In this document: positions 15,670 through 24,770 of the stretch, piece after piece
How the letters are laid out: every line of letters begins with the position of its first letter
How positions within the stretch are numbered: the first letter of the stretch is position 1
Source: Thermoproteus sp. CP80
GTDB lineage: Archaea; Thermoproteota; Thermoprotei; Thermoproteales; Thermoproteaceae
Direction: 5' to 3'
Length of the DNA: 37,383 nucleotides
NCBI RefSeq assembly: GCF_002077075.2
Contig: NZ_LCWM02000016.1
Span: 1 to 37,383, forward strand
Notes under the pieces: model-generated
What the model was told of the DNA's origin: nothing
Seen by the model: the letters and a program-made list of their open reading frames with translations, nothing else
Databases searched by the model: none
Made by a program: the position numbers and the translations under genes

Positions 15670-17004
15670 CTACACGCCGGCTCGGCTCCTGGGGCCTGCC
15701 CCCTTGCCCAACGCCGATTCGAGCATGCGCCTGGCCGTGTGGTAGCGGCGGCAGTCGGGGCACATGTAGAGCCACTCAGGGTCGCCCTTTATACCCATCC
15801 TCCTCTTGACCGTCTCGATGTGCTTAAGCGTGTCGAAGGGCCTGCCGCATGACTTGCACCTCACCACGTAGTCCACGGCCTTCTCCTCGACCTCGGGCGG
15901 AAGCGAGTCGTGCCTCCCGACCGCTATGGCCTTCTCCGGGCATGCCTCCTCGCAGTACCCACAGCCGACGCACCTCAACGGATTCAACGTGAGCCTTATC
16001 GCGTCGCCCGTCCTCGAGACGTCGAAAGCCCTCTGGGGACATTTGGCGAAACAGACGCCGCAGAGCGAGCATTTGTCCGGGTCCACGTCGACCCTATACA
16101 TCTTGAGCGCCTGGGCCCTCCTGCCCGTGTACGCGTCCCTGAACTTGGAGAGCGCCTCAATGTAGTCCCTGCGCCGCGAGCCGGAGTAGGACATGGCCCT
16201 CGGGGCGGTCCGCACGACGACCCTATCCTCGCTCTGCTCCTTCTCGAAGCCGAAGGCCTCGGCGACCTCCTCCACCACCCTCAGCCCGGCCTTGGCCCCG
16301 GCGACGGGGCACTTCGGGTCGGGGCAGTACGCCTCCACCTCCCCCGCCGCCGCGGCGGCCTCCAGGACCCACTCGGGGCCCAGCGCGCCTATGCAGGGCA
16401 GCCTGTAGACGTACCTCCCCTCGCCGCTCGCCTCAAGCGACTTGTGGCAGGTAAACGCGATGCGCGATATGCCGTGTAGCCTCGCCTTGGCGAACGCCGC
16501 CGATATCTCCACGTCGTCCGCCCCCGGCGTCGAGAGGGCGCCGGTGGGGCAGGCCGCGACGCAGAGGCCGCACTCGACGCATTTAGAGGGGTCCAACGAG
16601 ATCGACCTGTCGGCGAGCCTCAGGGCCCCGGCGGGACAGGCGTCGACGCACTCGGAGCAGCCGAACCTCGCCATGCAGAGCTCGGGCGAGAGCTGGGGGA
16701 CGGCCCTCTTGACAAATATCTCACCTCTCAGCAGATCCCTTCTGGCGACCGCCTTGCTGGCCTCCAGGTGGAACTGCGTCCTCCTCGCCCTCAGCTGGGC
16801 CGTCGCTACCTCCACGGCGGAAGAGGCCTTGGCCACGTGGACCTCGAGGGGGTGGAGGCCCTTGGGGAGCTCGGGCGGGCCCTCCGCCTCCCTCAGCACG
16901 ACGACTATCTGGGCCCCCGGGTTGTCCCTCGCGACGGCCTCTAGGTCGGCCCTCGAGGGGTCCTCGACGACTACTACCTTCCCGTCGCTACCGAGGATCT
17001 TCAT
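15670..17004 (-). CDS. Polyferredoxin with MvhD-like and zinc-ribbon segments (SreD-like)
   Basis: 444 residues; the start overlaps the chaperone gene by 17 nt. Four ferredoxin-type cysteine sets are visible: C-x6-C-x2-C-x3-CPAG near 110-125, CVECGLCVAACPTG, CSLCGVCFAKCPQ and CVGCGYCEEACPE. Between pairs 2 and 3 lies a hydrogenase delta-subunit-like piece (FTCHKSLEA ... RLPCIGALGPEW ... AYCPDPKCP). The end has CKSCGRPF ... MCPDCRRY, a zinc ribbon. The architecture resembles SreD of the Acidianus sulfur reductase operon. It could relay electrons to or from the membrane complex in the cytoplasm. It has no Tat signal, so it stays inside the cell. Confidence 0.82.
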   Translation of the reverse strand: MKILGSDGKVVVVEDPSRADLEAVARDNPGAQIVVVLREAEGPPELPKGLHPLEVHVAKASSAVEVATAQLRARRTQFHLEASKAVARRDLLRGEIFVKRAVPQLSPELCMARFGCSECVDACPAGALRLADRSISLDPSKCVECGLCVAACPTGALSTPGADDVEISAAFAKARLHGISRIAFTCHKSLEASGEGRYVYRLPCIGALGPEWVLEAAAAAGEVEAYCPDPKCPVAGAKAGLRVVEEVAEAFGFEKEQSEDRVVVRTAPRAMSYSGSRRRDYIEALSKFRDAYTGRRAQALKMYRVDVDPDKCSLCGVCFAKCPQRAFDVSRTGDAIRLTLNPLRCVGCGYCEEACPEKAIAVGRHDSLPPEVEEKAVDYVVRCKSCGRPFDTLKHIETVKRRMGIKGDPEWLYMCPDCRRYHTARRMLESALGKGAGPRSRAGV

Positions 17005-17644
17005 CTTCGCTCATGATTATCTCCATTATATCTCTATCCTGCCTGAGGAACTCCCTGGTGAATAGAAGCGCCTCCCTCACGTACTCCGTCGAGGCGTGTT
17101 TCAGAGCCCTCCTGACGAACACCGGGACCCAAGTCAATAGATGGTTTGTCAAGAACCGACTCCCGCCCTCCAGATATCTCGACGGGTCCTCAGCCTCCTG
17201 TTCCTTGAAGGCGAGGTACGACATGAAGGCGAGCTCCACCGATATGTGGTCCGCCCTCAGGTCCCTGAAGCTCCTCTCAAAGCCGGCGCCGTATTCGGCG
17301 TAGAACCTCCTCACGGCCTCCTCGACGGATAGGTCCAGATAGCCCGTGTGTAGATAGCCCTCGAAGGGCGGCACGGCGTAGTCTATCCTCGTCAGGTCCA
17401 CCTCTATGGGCGTCAAGTCGTCGTAGTCATCCACCCTCTTCGCCAGCCCTATCAACGCGTCCAGGTGCTTGAAGTCGTATATCTTGGCGAGTGTCCTTCT
17501 GGCAGTCTCGACGGCCTCCAGCTTGGAGGAGACCAGCTCCTGGAAATCCGACAGCCTGTAGGGATATATGAAGACGGAGGAGAGGAAGTCGTAGAGGATG
17601 GAGCGGAAAAAGGAGGTTTGTTTGGAGAGCTGCAGGAGCATCAC
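16988..17644 (-). CDS. TorD/DmsD-like molybdoenzyme chaperone (SreE-like)
   Basis: 218 residues; ATG 17644 overlaps the stop of the FeS subunit gene by four bases (ATGA). The protein is all-helical. It carries the short N-terminal motif YDFLSSVFIYPYR, the central DYAVPPFEGYLHTGYLDLS segment (the E/P-x-x-x-Y region around the TorD PPY/D motif), and FRDLRADHISVELAFMSYLA. That last part matches the TorD hallmark of D-H-x-x-x-E-L-x-F-M. Such chaperones bind the Tat leader of the catalytic subunit until the cofactor is inserted. The target is the 1240-residue protein encoded two genes upstream. Confidence 0.85.
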   Translation of the reverse strand: MMLLQLSKQTSFFRSILYDFLSSVFIYPYRLSDFQELVSSKLEAVETARRTLAKIYDFKHLDALIGLAKRVDDYDDLTPIEVDLTRIDYAVPPFEGYLHTGYLDLSVEEAVRRFYAEYGAGFERSFRDLRADHISVELAFMSYLAFKEQEAEDPSRYLEGGSRFLTNHLLTWVPVFVRRALKHASTEYVREALLFTREFLRQDRDIMEIIMSEDEDPR

Positions 17645-18441
17645 GTCCCCTGTCCGGTCGGCCCTCCTACGCCGCCGCCGCAGTGGCCTCCCGTCGGCTT
17701 TACGCCGTTAAGCTTCGACAGGACGTTCGGCACGTCCGCCGCGCCGGTCCTCACGGCGAATTCCTCCTCCTTGGTCATCGAGGGCCACTGGTAGTCTCTG
17801 CCCGCCACGTTCACCGGGGTGCCCGGCATCACGTATAGGCTGGGCGGATCGGTGCCGTACTCGGGCCCCAGCGGGACGGCCCCCCTCCTCCTCGCCTCTC
17901 TGTATATGATGCTGTTGGGGTCGTCCATGTCGCCGAATATCCTCGCGCCGGCGGGGCAGTTCCTGACGCACGGCGGAACTCTCTCGTATTCCGGCAACGA
18001 CTCGTCGTAGACCCTATCGATCGCCATCACGCACTTCTTGGCGACGCCCTCCACCGGGTCGAACGTGATGTTGCCGTAGGGGCAGGCGTTCTCGCAGTAC
18101 CTACAGCCTATACATACGTCGTAGTTTATCACCACTACGCCGTCCTCCTTCCTCTTGAATATAGCGCCGGTGGGACACACCGTGGTGCACGCCGGGTTTC
18201 TGCAGTGGAAGCAGCTTATCGGCACGCTGAACGTCTTGGTGTTGGGGTACTCGCCCAACTCGACGTGCAACACCCTGAGGAAGAAGACCGACCACGGCGA
18301 CTTGCCGGGCTCCGGGCCCCACGGGTTCAAGTCGGTCATCGGCCCGTAGCAACCGCTGGAGTGCCACTCCTTGCACGCCATCATGCAGGCGTTGCACCCG
18401 AAGCATCTGCTCAGGTCCGTGAGTATGGCCAGCTGGACCAT
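17641..18441 (-). CDS. Four-cluster iron-sulfur subunit (SreB/PsrB/DmsB-like)
   Basis: 266 residues, two bases after the catalytic subunit's stop. Four cysteine groups are present: CFGCNACMMACKEWH, CFHCRNPACTTVCPTG, CIGCRYCENACPYG and, split by an insert, CVMAIDRV with PPCVRNCPAGAR. These place four [4Fe-4S] clusters in the usual wire between the molybdenum site and the membrane anchor. It has no signal peptide, so it is probably carried across the membrane with the Tat-tagged partner. The Gly/Cys-rich tail GHCGGGVGGPTGQGT is unusual for the family. Confidence 0.9.
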   Translation of the reverse strand: MVQLAILTDLSRCFGCNACMMACKEWHSSGCYGPMTDLNPWGPEPGKSPWSVFFLRVLHVELGEYPNTKTFSVPISCFHCRNPACTTVCPTGAIFKRKEDGVVVINYDVCIGCRYCENACPYGNITFDPVEGVAKKCVMAIDRVYDESLPEYERVPPCVRNCPAGARIFGDMDDPNSIIYREARRRGAVPLGPEYGTDPPSLYVMPGTPVNVAGRDYQWPSMTKEEEFAVRTGAADVPNVLSKLNGVKPTGGHCGGGVGGPTGQGT

Positions 18442-18443
18442 GG

Positions 18444-21400
18444 CTACTCACCCGACGCGTTTTTGCCCCTCTTGGGCTGCAGCGCCGATTCGAACTGGTA
18501 GCCCATGGCGCCCTCCACGGTCTGCTGGAACTTGTACCACGACGAATTCACCTCGTACCAGCCTATCCCCATGTCGCTCGGCTGCTTGTAGGCGTTGTAG
18601 TTGAAGACGCCTATGGACCAAGCCTCCTCCCCCACTATCAGCTTCGGCGGGGTCTTCAATATCTGGTCGGCGTTGCCCCAGGCCGACTCGGGCTTGTCGT
18701 TGGCGATCCTCACTATCTTCAAGCGGAGGTCTCCCCAGACGGTCTTCCCGGTGAAGGGATCCAGGTTGAGAGTTGGGTATTTGCCCTGCCCCACCGCGGC
18801 CAGCAAGCCGTCCACAGTGTACTGGGAGTTGGGGACCCCGCCGAGGCTCTCCGGCCTTGTGTATACGTTTATGTCGTTGAACATGAAGCCCTTGGTGACC
18901 TCCAGCGAGTTCGGCGGTATGCCGAAGGCGCCGGCCCTCGCGTTCCTCGACTTCCAGTAGCCCACGACGCCCGGCGCGATGGCCTCCGTCAGCTTCACCT
19001 GCCCCCTCGCCACCTCCCCGCCTCTGCTGGTGAACTCCACCCAGTCCCCGTCCTTTATGCCATACGCGGCGGCGGTCTTGGGGTTCATCCAGACCACCGA
19101 GTACGGTAGTATCTGCCTCAGCCACGGGTGGTAGTTCTCCCAGGTGTGGTAGAACCAGGGGTTCGACTTCCTGTTCAGGACGGCTATGGGGTACTGGTCG
19201 GGCGGCGAGCCGTCGGGCGTTAGCCAGTCCAGCGGCGGATACCAGGCGGGTATCGGGTTGTAGTACTTCTTTACTATGTCGGCTACGTGGGAGCCCCACC
19301 AGTCGCTGGGCGGCGAGGCGTTCTTCCTGGCGAGGTCCAGGTACTTGGAGTCGCCCGTCTTCTCGTACATGTAGTAGTAGTAGGCGTTGTAGCCCTTCCA
19401 GAGCCCGTAGGCGGCGAGCTTGTACTTCTGTATGATCTCCGAGTAGAGCTGTATTATCACGGGCTTCGCGTAGGGCATCATGCCCACGCTCGCGGCCCAC
19501 TCCAGGTAGCCCTTGTTGACGTGGCGGAAGTACCTTATCTCGAGGGGCAGCTCGTAGTAGCCGAAGGCGTGGCCGACCGTCTGCGTGCCCGGGTTGACGC
19601 CCGGCGGATATTTGCCGTTTAGCACCGGCACCTTCTGCGGCGGCGGGTAGGTCCTCTGGCTGGAGTAGTTGGCGGCGGGTATGAAGCCGGGGTACGCGTA
19701 CATCTTTATCTGGTCCGGGTTGGGCTCCCCCTTGCAGCAGGAGGTGCCGCCGTTGCCCCTCGCCATGTAGAGCACGCCGATGCCCGGCGCGTATTGGAAC
19801 TTCCACAGCCAGTCGTACATCTTGTTGGGGTACATGGGGTTGCCGTTCTGGTCCAGGAAGCCGGGCAGGCCCAGCTTCTCGCCCAGTAGTATCTCGCCGT
19901 CGCTCCACGGTATCACCTCCTTGAATAGAGGCGGCAGTATGGGCCACTCGATGCTGTCGCCGGGGCCGTAGGTGACGCTCATCGGCCTGTCCAGGAGGCT
20001 GTGCTCGCCGTAGCGCTCGTAGAACGTCGTATCGGGTATCGCGAGGTCCACGCAGGGCACCGAGCCGCCGTAGAACGTGTCCACTATCGCGACGAAGGGT
20101 ATTCTGTACCTCCCGTCGGAGTCCTTGGCCAGCAGAAGGCCTAGGTCCTTGTCTATATCGTAGGCGTTGTCCCAGTAGGGGTTTGTTATGTGCCAGAGCA
20201 AGAATTCGAGCCTGTAGGGCCACTCGAGGCCCGCGTCTATGTTGACGGCGGTCCATATCCTGTGTAGGGAGAACGGGAACTCCCAGCTGAACGACCTGTC
20301 TATAAGCAACGGATGCCCGTTGTCGTCGACGACTACGTTGTCGGGAGTATAGTTGATGACCTTGGTGGTCACCTGTATGGCCTTGGGGTAGGGCACCTTG
20401 TACACATGGATCACCTGCACCGTGCCGTCGTTGAGTATCCTCTCTGTTATCATGGTGCCGCCTATGACGCCGACCAGCTTCTCGCCGTTTGGACCGGTGA
20501 ACAGGGAGGGGTTGGCGGCGTAGTCGTCGGCGGTCACCCTCATCCTCGGGTCGGGCGGCGTGATGTAGGGAGGCCAGTAGTCGCCGTCGGGTATAGGCCA
20601 CGGCGCAGGCGGTTTGTACATCCAGCCGCCCGGCGTGTCCACAGCCCCCACGAGGGCCAGCAACGTGGAGATGGCGCGGGTGGTCTGGAAGCCGTTCGTG
20701 TGGGCCGATATCCCCCTCATTATGTATATGGAAAACGGCGTGCCGATGAAGTAGGCGTGCTGCCTGCCCAGATAGTCCGTCCACTTGGCCGGCACCACGA
20801 CTCTGCCGTTGTTAAGCAGATCGACTATCTTCTGGGCCAGCTCCCTGACCTTATAGGCGGGGGGCGCGCCCCACTTCGCCTCTACGTTCTCCGGGGCGTA
20901 GTCCGGCTTCATGGCCTCCTCCTCTATGAACATAAACGCCGTCTTCACGTTGACCGTGACGGTCTCAGCGGCGTCCGGGCCCTTCGGGACCGTGACGGTG
21001 CCGCGGTACTCCAGCACGGGCGATACGCCGTTCTGCCAAGGCACGTCGGTGAACGGATAGATATTGCCGTCGGACCCCACGACGGCCGGCACCCAGTCGC
21101 CGTTCTTGTTCTTGACCCTCAGGAACAGCCCTGTGTTGGGGGCCTGCGGCGGGTCTATGGAGCCGTCCGGGTTGGTTATGACGAGCCAAGGCGCGTTGGT
21201 GTACCACTTGAGGTACTCCTCGTCGATGGCCTTTACGCCGTTCTTCCACGCCGTCAGCAACAGCTGTATTATGGACCAGACCACGGCGCCATCGGTGCCG
21301 GGCATGACTGGGAGCCACTCGTCGGCGACCTGCCCGAAGTTGCCTATCCTCTCGGGCGACATGTAGACGATCTCCCCTCCCCTCTCCTTCACCTTGGTGA

Positions 21401-22166
21401 TCTCCCTCCTGATGATCGTTGGGAAGTGGTCTAGCGTCACTCCAGACAGTATCAACAACTTGGTGTATCTGCTGTCCCAGCCGGCGTACTCCCACCAAGT
21501 CCCGCCGAGTATGTACGAGCCGCCGCTGGCCACGTTGTTGGCGCAGAAGCCGCCGTGGCCGCCCTGGTTCGGCGAGCCGAACATCGCAGCGAACCAGGTG
21601 TTCTCGGAGGGATTGTATTGATCCCTCCCGGTGAAGTAGGCGAACCTCTCGGGACAGCATTGGTTTATCTCCTTCATCCCTTTGAAGCCGTATGTCCAGC
21701 CCCTCTCCCTCAGAAAGGCCGCGTTGTCGCCGTTGACCAATATATCAAGCATATCGTCGTAGGTGATCTCTATGAAGTCTCCCTTGCACCTCTCGCTGGT
21801 GGGCAGCCTGAGCAGCGGCGACCTGAGGCGGGCGGGGCTGAGGTAGTGGAGCATGGTGGAGGCGCCTATGGCGCACGTCGCGCCCTCGTTATGCGTGTAT
21901 ATGGAGCCGGCTATATACCGCGGCAACTTGTTGGGGCTTATGGTCACCTGCACGTTGCACCTGCCCAGACAGCCGTAGCAGGTGGTGAAGGCCACCACGT
22001 CGCCTGCGGCGGCCTCGAGCTTGGCGCCCTCCTTGAAGACCTTGCCGAATATGAACTGCTCCTTGCTTATAGTCGCGGCGACGGCTACGGCGGTGCCGGT
22101 GACCGCGGCCAGCTTCAGGAAGTCCCTCCTACTTAGCTTGGGGCTTACGACCACCATGGCCCCCAC
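18444..22166 (-). CDS. Tat-exported molybdopterin oxidoreductase catalytic subunit (SreA-like)
   Basis: 1240 residues. The N-terminus has a twin-arginine signal, KLSRRDFLKLAAVTG, then a short hydrophobic stretch. The [4Fe-4S] motif is C-x2-C-x3-C (CYGCLGRC) with a fourth Cys in NEGATC. The likely metal ligand is Cys in HGGFCANNVAS, as in sulfur, polysulfide, tetrathionate and arsenate reductases; nitrate reductases use Asp. Molybdopterin-binding stretches and a C-terminal dinucleotide-binding domain (VVWMNPKTAAAYGIKDGDWV) follow. The start may be 22157 (second Met). The electron acceptor cannot be fixed from sequence; sulfur or polysulfide is likely from the operon. It acts on the outer face of the membrane. 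Confidence 0.88.
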   Translation of the reverse strand: MGAMVVVSPKLSRRDFLKLAAVTGTAVAVAATISKEQFIFGKVFKEGAKLEAAAGDVVAFTTCYGCLGRCNVQVTISPNKLPRYIAGSIYTHNEGATCAIGASTMLHYLSPARLRSPLLRLPTSERCKGDFIEITYDDMLDILVNGDNAAFLRERGWTYGFKGMKEINQCCPERFAYFTGRDQYNPSENTWFAAMFGSPNQGGHGGFCANNVASGGSYILGGTWWEYAGWDSRYTKLLILSGVTLDHFPTIIRREITKVKERGGEIVYMSPERIGNFGQVADEWLPVMPGTDGAVVWSIIQLLLTAWKNGVKAIDEEYLKWYTNAPWLVITNPDGSIDPPQAPNTGLFLRVKNKNGDWVPAVVGSDGNIYPFTDVPWQNGVSPVLEYRGTVTVPKGPDAAETVTVNVKTAFMFIEEEAMKPDYAPENVEAKWGAPPAYKVRELAQKIVDLLNNGRVVVPAKWTDYLGRQHAYFIGTPFSIYIMRGISAHTNGFQTTRAISTLLALVGAVDTPGGWMYKPPAPWPIPDGDYWPPYITPPDPRMRVTADDYAANPSLFTGPNGEKLVGVIGGTMITERILNDGTVQVIHVYKVPYPKAIQVTTKVINYTPDNVVVDDNGHPLLIDRSFSWEFPFSLHRIWTAVNIDAGLEWPYRLEFLLWHITNPYWDNAYDIDKDLGLLLAKDSDGRYRIPFVAIVDTFYGGSVPCVDLAIPDTTFYERYGEHSLLDRPMSVTYGPGDSIEWPILPPLFKEVIPWSDGEILLGEKLGLPGFLDQNGNPMYPNKMYDWLWKFQYAPGIGVLYMARGNGGTSCCKGEPNPDQIKMYAYPGFIPAANYSSQRTYPPPQKVPVLNGKYPPGVNPGTQTVGHAFGYYELPLEIRYFRHVNKGYLEWAASVGMMPYAKPVIIQLYSEIIQKYKLAAYGLWKGYNAYYYYMYEKTGDSKYLDLARKNASPPSDWWGSHVADIVKKYYNPIPAWYPPLDWLTPDGSPPDQYPIAVLNRKSNPWFYHTWENYHPWLRQILPYSVVWMNPKTAAAYGIKDGDWVEFTSRGGEVARGQVKLTEAIAPGVVGYWKSRNARAGAFGIPPNSLEVTKGFMFNDINVYTRPESLGGVPNSQYTVDGLLAAVGQGKYPTLNLDPFTGKTVWGDLRLKIVRIANDKPESAWGNADQILKTPPKLIVGEEAWSIGVFNYNAYKQPSDMGIGWYEVNSSWYKFQQTVEGAMGYQFESALQPKRGKNASGE

Positions 22167-23149
22167 TGGCTAGCGGCATTTACTAGAGGCGTGAACGGGC
22201 TGTAGTAGTAGGCCGTAGCGACCACGATATACCTCAGCGTATAGCCGCCGATCATCACGGCGAGGAATATCACGGGCACGGCGAATGCCGCGAATTTGCC
22301 CAGCGGGTCCCTCCTCATGAACGCGATCTCCAGCAACAGAGGTATGGCTATGCCGAGGGTGACCACGAAGCCCCAGAAGTAGGGGGCGTACGTCTGGAAC
22401 AGGAGATGCGTCAGCGGGATCCGCGTCTCGACGTGGTTGGCGTAGGCCACGCTCAGAAAGAGGGCCCACGCAAACGCCTCGAATATAACCGCCAGCAGAT
22501 CTATCCAGCCCAGCTCGTGGATGAAGTGCCTCAGCTTCGCTATGTCCGAGCCCCTCTCCAGCTTGACGAACCTGCCCAGCAACAGCATGAAGGCCGCGCC
22601 GTAGCCCAGCCCCGAGGACAGCCACAGAAGCGGCAGGGAGCCGTTCCACCAGAAGGACTTCCCGCCGGCCGCGGCGAACAGATACGCAGTATACACGGTG
22701 GCCAAGACGGCGTTTATCATTATGAGGTAGTAGAGGATGTTTAGGAGGATCGGCTTCTGCAGGGCCTTTATGAACGTGGAGCCCAGGTAGATGAGGCCCC
22801 ATAGGAACATCCCGCCAAGGAACATGACGCCCCACGCCATCCACGACTCGGCGAGCCTGCCGTTGGGCCACCCTATAAATATTATGTTCCCGGCCCTCGA
22901 CGGGACGCCCAGATCTATTACGAAGAACGCCAGCGCAGCTATTATGAAGACCCAGCCGGCTATCATGCCGTAGCGGGTGGCGATGCCCCTGATCCTCCTC
23001 GCCTCGTAGAACGCCGACAGCAGCATGGTCATGGCGCCCAACGCCGTCAGGAACACCGCGGCGGCGACCCTCCAGCCCCATATCGTCTCGAAGCCCGGCG
23101 GCATGTAGGGACCCCAGCCGCTCCAGCTCACAGGCCAGGGATTTGGCAT
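22145..23149 (-). CDS. NrfD/PsrC-like membrane anchor subunit (SreC-like)
   Basis: 334 residues from ATG 23149, which lies about 25 nt after a minus-strand TATA-like element (ctaagTTAAgc, 23169-23180); this is the first gene of the respiratory operon. Eight to nine hydrophobic segments span the protein, beginning with AAVFLTALGAMTMLLSAFY. There are no haem-ligand histidine pairs typical of cytochrome b. The family takes electrons from quinol and passes them to the FeS subunit. The last 22 bases overlap the catalytic subunit gene. The gene order here (C, A, B, E, D) differs from A-B-C-D-E in Acidianus. Confidence 0.85.
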   Translation of the reverse strand: MPNPWPVSWSGWGPYMPPGFETIWGWRVAAAVFLTALGAMTMLLSAFYEARRIRGIATRYGMIAGWVFIIAALAFFVIDLGVPSRAGNIIFIGWPNGRLAESWMAWGVMFLGGMFLWGLIYLGSTFIKALQKPILLNILYYLIMINAVLATVYTAYLFAAAGGKSFWWNGSLPLLWLSSGLGYGAAFMLLLGRFVKLERGSDIAKLRHFIHELGWIDLLAVIFEAFAWALFLSVAYANHVETRIPLTHLLFQTYAPYFWGFVVTLGIAIPLLLEIAFMRRDPLGKFAAFAVPVIFLAVMIGGYTLRYIVVATAYYYSPFTPLVNAASQWGPWWS

Positions 23150-23217
23150 GAGATATATGGGCCGGGCCCTAAGTTAAGCCTTGCTTTCAATCACTGAAAA
23201 AAAGCCGTGCGGATCCC

Positions 23218-23964
23218 TCAGGCGCCGCCGTCCGTTTTTTCGCCTTTTTGAAAAATCTGTCTGATCACCTGCGCCACCAAGGCCCTCCCGGCATCGCACC
23301 TAAGGCTTAACGTATAGCCGTGGAACCTGCAGTGGGATGCCAGCGCCGTCATCCTGACGCCGTATTCGCCGTGGGGCATCAGGACGACTCTACAGCCGTC
23401 GGGTAACCTCACGGAGGGGAAGAAATCGAGGATGGCCCGCGCTATCACCCTCTCGGCCTTCCTCACCATCTCGGGAGGGACCGAGAGGTGCTGAGCTATG
23501 GCGGCCACCACGTCGTTGCCGAACTTGGGAGGCAGCAAGACCTGCACGGTCCTTCCGAAGTCGTCCGCGCAGAATCCCAGAGGGGGCCTCCCGAGCCTCC
23601 TCAAGCCTATGAGGACGAGCCTCACGTAGGCCTCCACCTCCTCGTCGGAGAGGTCCGCCACCCCCCAGTCCTCCTTAAGCTTCCTGACAGCCGCCTTGAG
23701 GACGTGCTCGGGCGCCTCCTGCTCCACCGCGACGGCGGCCACGTAGAACGCGCCCTTGGGAGTCACCGCGTAGGCGCCTCTGCCCAGCCTCAGCACAAGC
23801 CCCATGCGGGTCATCTCCACGATCTTCCTGTACGCCGTGGCTATGCTGATGCCCGTCTCCTTGGATACCCTATATAGCGATATTGGCACCACCCTCGACT
23901 CGCTATATAACAGGAGCAGAGATATCAAAACCGAGAGGCTGGTCGCGTCGATGTGAATGCCCAT
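23218..23964 (-). CDS. Winged-helix transcriptional regulator
   Basis: 248 residues from ATG 23964, with TATA box TATAAATA (23984-23991) about 24 nt upstream. Residues about 10-85 form a winged helix-turn-helix (LYRVSKETGISIATAYRKIV then EMTRMGLVLRLGRGAYAVTP). The remainder is a helical, probably ligand-sensing domain with two scattered cysteines (GFCADDFG, SHCRFHG, LRCDAGR). It sits directly upstream of and co-oriented with the respiratory operon, 68 bp away, so control of that operon is likely but inferred. Part of the C-terminus (YTLSLRCDAGRA) recalls the start of the compact RuvC protein at 27789 (LTYSLKCDAGRA). Confidence 0.72.
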   Translation of the reverse strand: MGIHIDATSLSVLISLLLLYSESRVVPISLYRVSKETGISIATAYRKIVEMTRMGLVLRLGRGAYAVTPKGAFYVAAVAVEQEAPEHVLKAAVRKLKEDWGVADLSDEEVEAYVRLVLIGLRRLGRPPLGFCADDFGRTVQVLLPPKFGNDVVAAIAQHLSVPPEMVRKAERVIARAILDFFPSVRLPDGCRVVLMPHGEYGVRMTALASHCRFHGYTLSLRCDAGRALVAQVIRQIFQKGEKTDGGA

Positions 23965-24165
23965 GAAAAGGAATAATAGTTGCTATAAATACTTAATCGG
24001 TTTATATCTATATAATAAGATTATTCTATTTTATATCAAATAATCTTATTATATTTAATACATCAGTAGTTTATTTAATTATAATTATATATTTATAAAA
24101 GAGTATTATGAACTATGATCATTTTTACTTACTTTCTTTCCATATTTATATATCCGGAATTCACC
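23965..24165. other. Very AT-rich intergenic tract
   Basis: About 200 bp with very low GC in an otherwise GC-rich window. It contains several TATA-like runs and the inverted repeat at 24010-24054. A strong TATA (ccATATTTATATAtcc, about 24141-24155) points rightwards into sequence without a supported gene. Possible roles are a multi-promoter control region, a DNA-unwinding element, or a boundary of inserted DNA. Confidence 0.5.
24010..24054. repeat. 16-bp perfect inverted repeat
   Basis: Arms ATATAATAAGATTATT (24010-24025) and its exact complement (24039-24054) are separated by 13 bp. The RNA hairpin would be weak because it is all A/U with two G-C pairs. Binding by a dimeric protein or cruciform extrusion is more plausible than termination. 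Confidence 0.6.
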
Positions 24166-24550
24166 TACGCGCTCCGGCCTGCTTCAAGTCGAAACGCTCC
24201 CCCTGTGATAACGTCACGCCATATCCGGCTGAGACGTAGCGACGGACGCGTATTAGCGAGCTGATTCCAATCGGCAACATCTCGATGCCGAGACGGCATG
24301 ACGGCGTATCGCTATTTAGCCGAGGCCGAGGACCGGCATGACGGCCAGGGGAGCTCCCGAGGCGCGTGGCGGGGCGGCGGAGCCTACTGCATAGGCTCGG
24401 CCGGCCAGGTCGGCTGATGCCCTTGACGCAGGACGCCTCGCGGCGCCCCCTCGGCTGGATCTCCAGTCCCAGAGGCGTATTTCTACTGCGACGTAGCGCT
24501 CAAGCTCTCCGTCTCTATGCTCCGATAGGCAGACCGCGACCGTTCGGCCG
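24166..24550. other. Intergenic stretch with a 12-bp direct repeat
   Basis: CGGCATGACGGC occurs at 24294-24305 and 24334-24345, exactly 40 bp apart. The first copy is part of a small hairpin (GATGCCG-AGA-CGGCATG). No gene or known RNA is supported. Confidence 0.4.
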
Positions 24551-24742
24551 TCATAGGGAGCCGGCGTACCTCACGGCTATGCCGGCCGCCTGCCCCTCCA
24601 GAATGGTGCGGGTCTCTACGTTCGGCCTCAAGGCCTCTAACAGACGCCGTAGGCGGGCCGCGGCCTCGTCCACGCGGCTCCACGACCGCACGCCGCGCCC
24701 CGGCGGCTGGACCCATTTGACGGCGCGTGGAGGAGGCAACAC
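24551..24742 (-). CDS. Possible small protein, unknown
   Basis: A 63-codon frame from TTG 24742 to TGA reads VKWVQPPGRGVRSWSR then VDEAAARLRRLLEALRPNVE and TRTILEGQAAGIAVRYAG. Codon choice matches neighbouring genes, and the helical middle looks like real protein. The start is doubtful. The TATA element at 24741-24750 (read on the minus strand as ctaTTTAAgt) would favour initiation about 25 nt downstream, where no in-frame start codon exists. It may be a remnant. Confidence 0.3.
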   Translation of the reverse strand: MLPPPRAVKWVQPPGRGVRSWSRVDEAAARLRRLLEALRPNVETRTILEGQAAGIAVRYAGSL

Positions 24743-24750
24743 TTAAATAG
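24741..24750 (+). promoter_or_regulatory. TATA element upstream of the tRNA gene
   Basis: acTTAAATAg lies about 25 nt before the tRNA 5' end and is flanked by CACT ... AGTG. A second TATA-like run (agatatatatg, 24755-24765) is closer. Confidence 0.5.
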
Positions 24751-24770
24751 TGCTAGATATATATGTAAAG

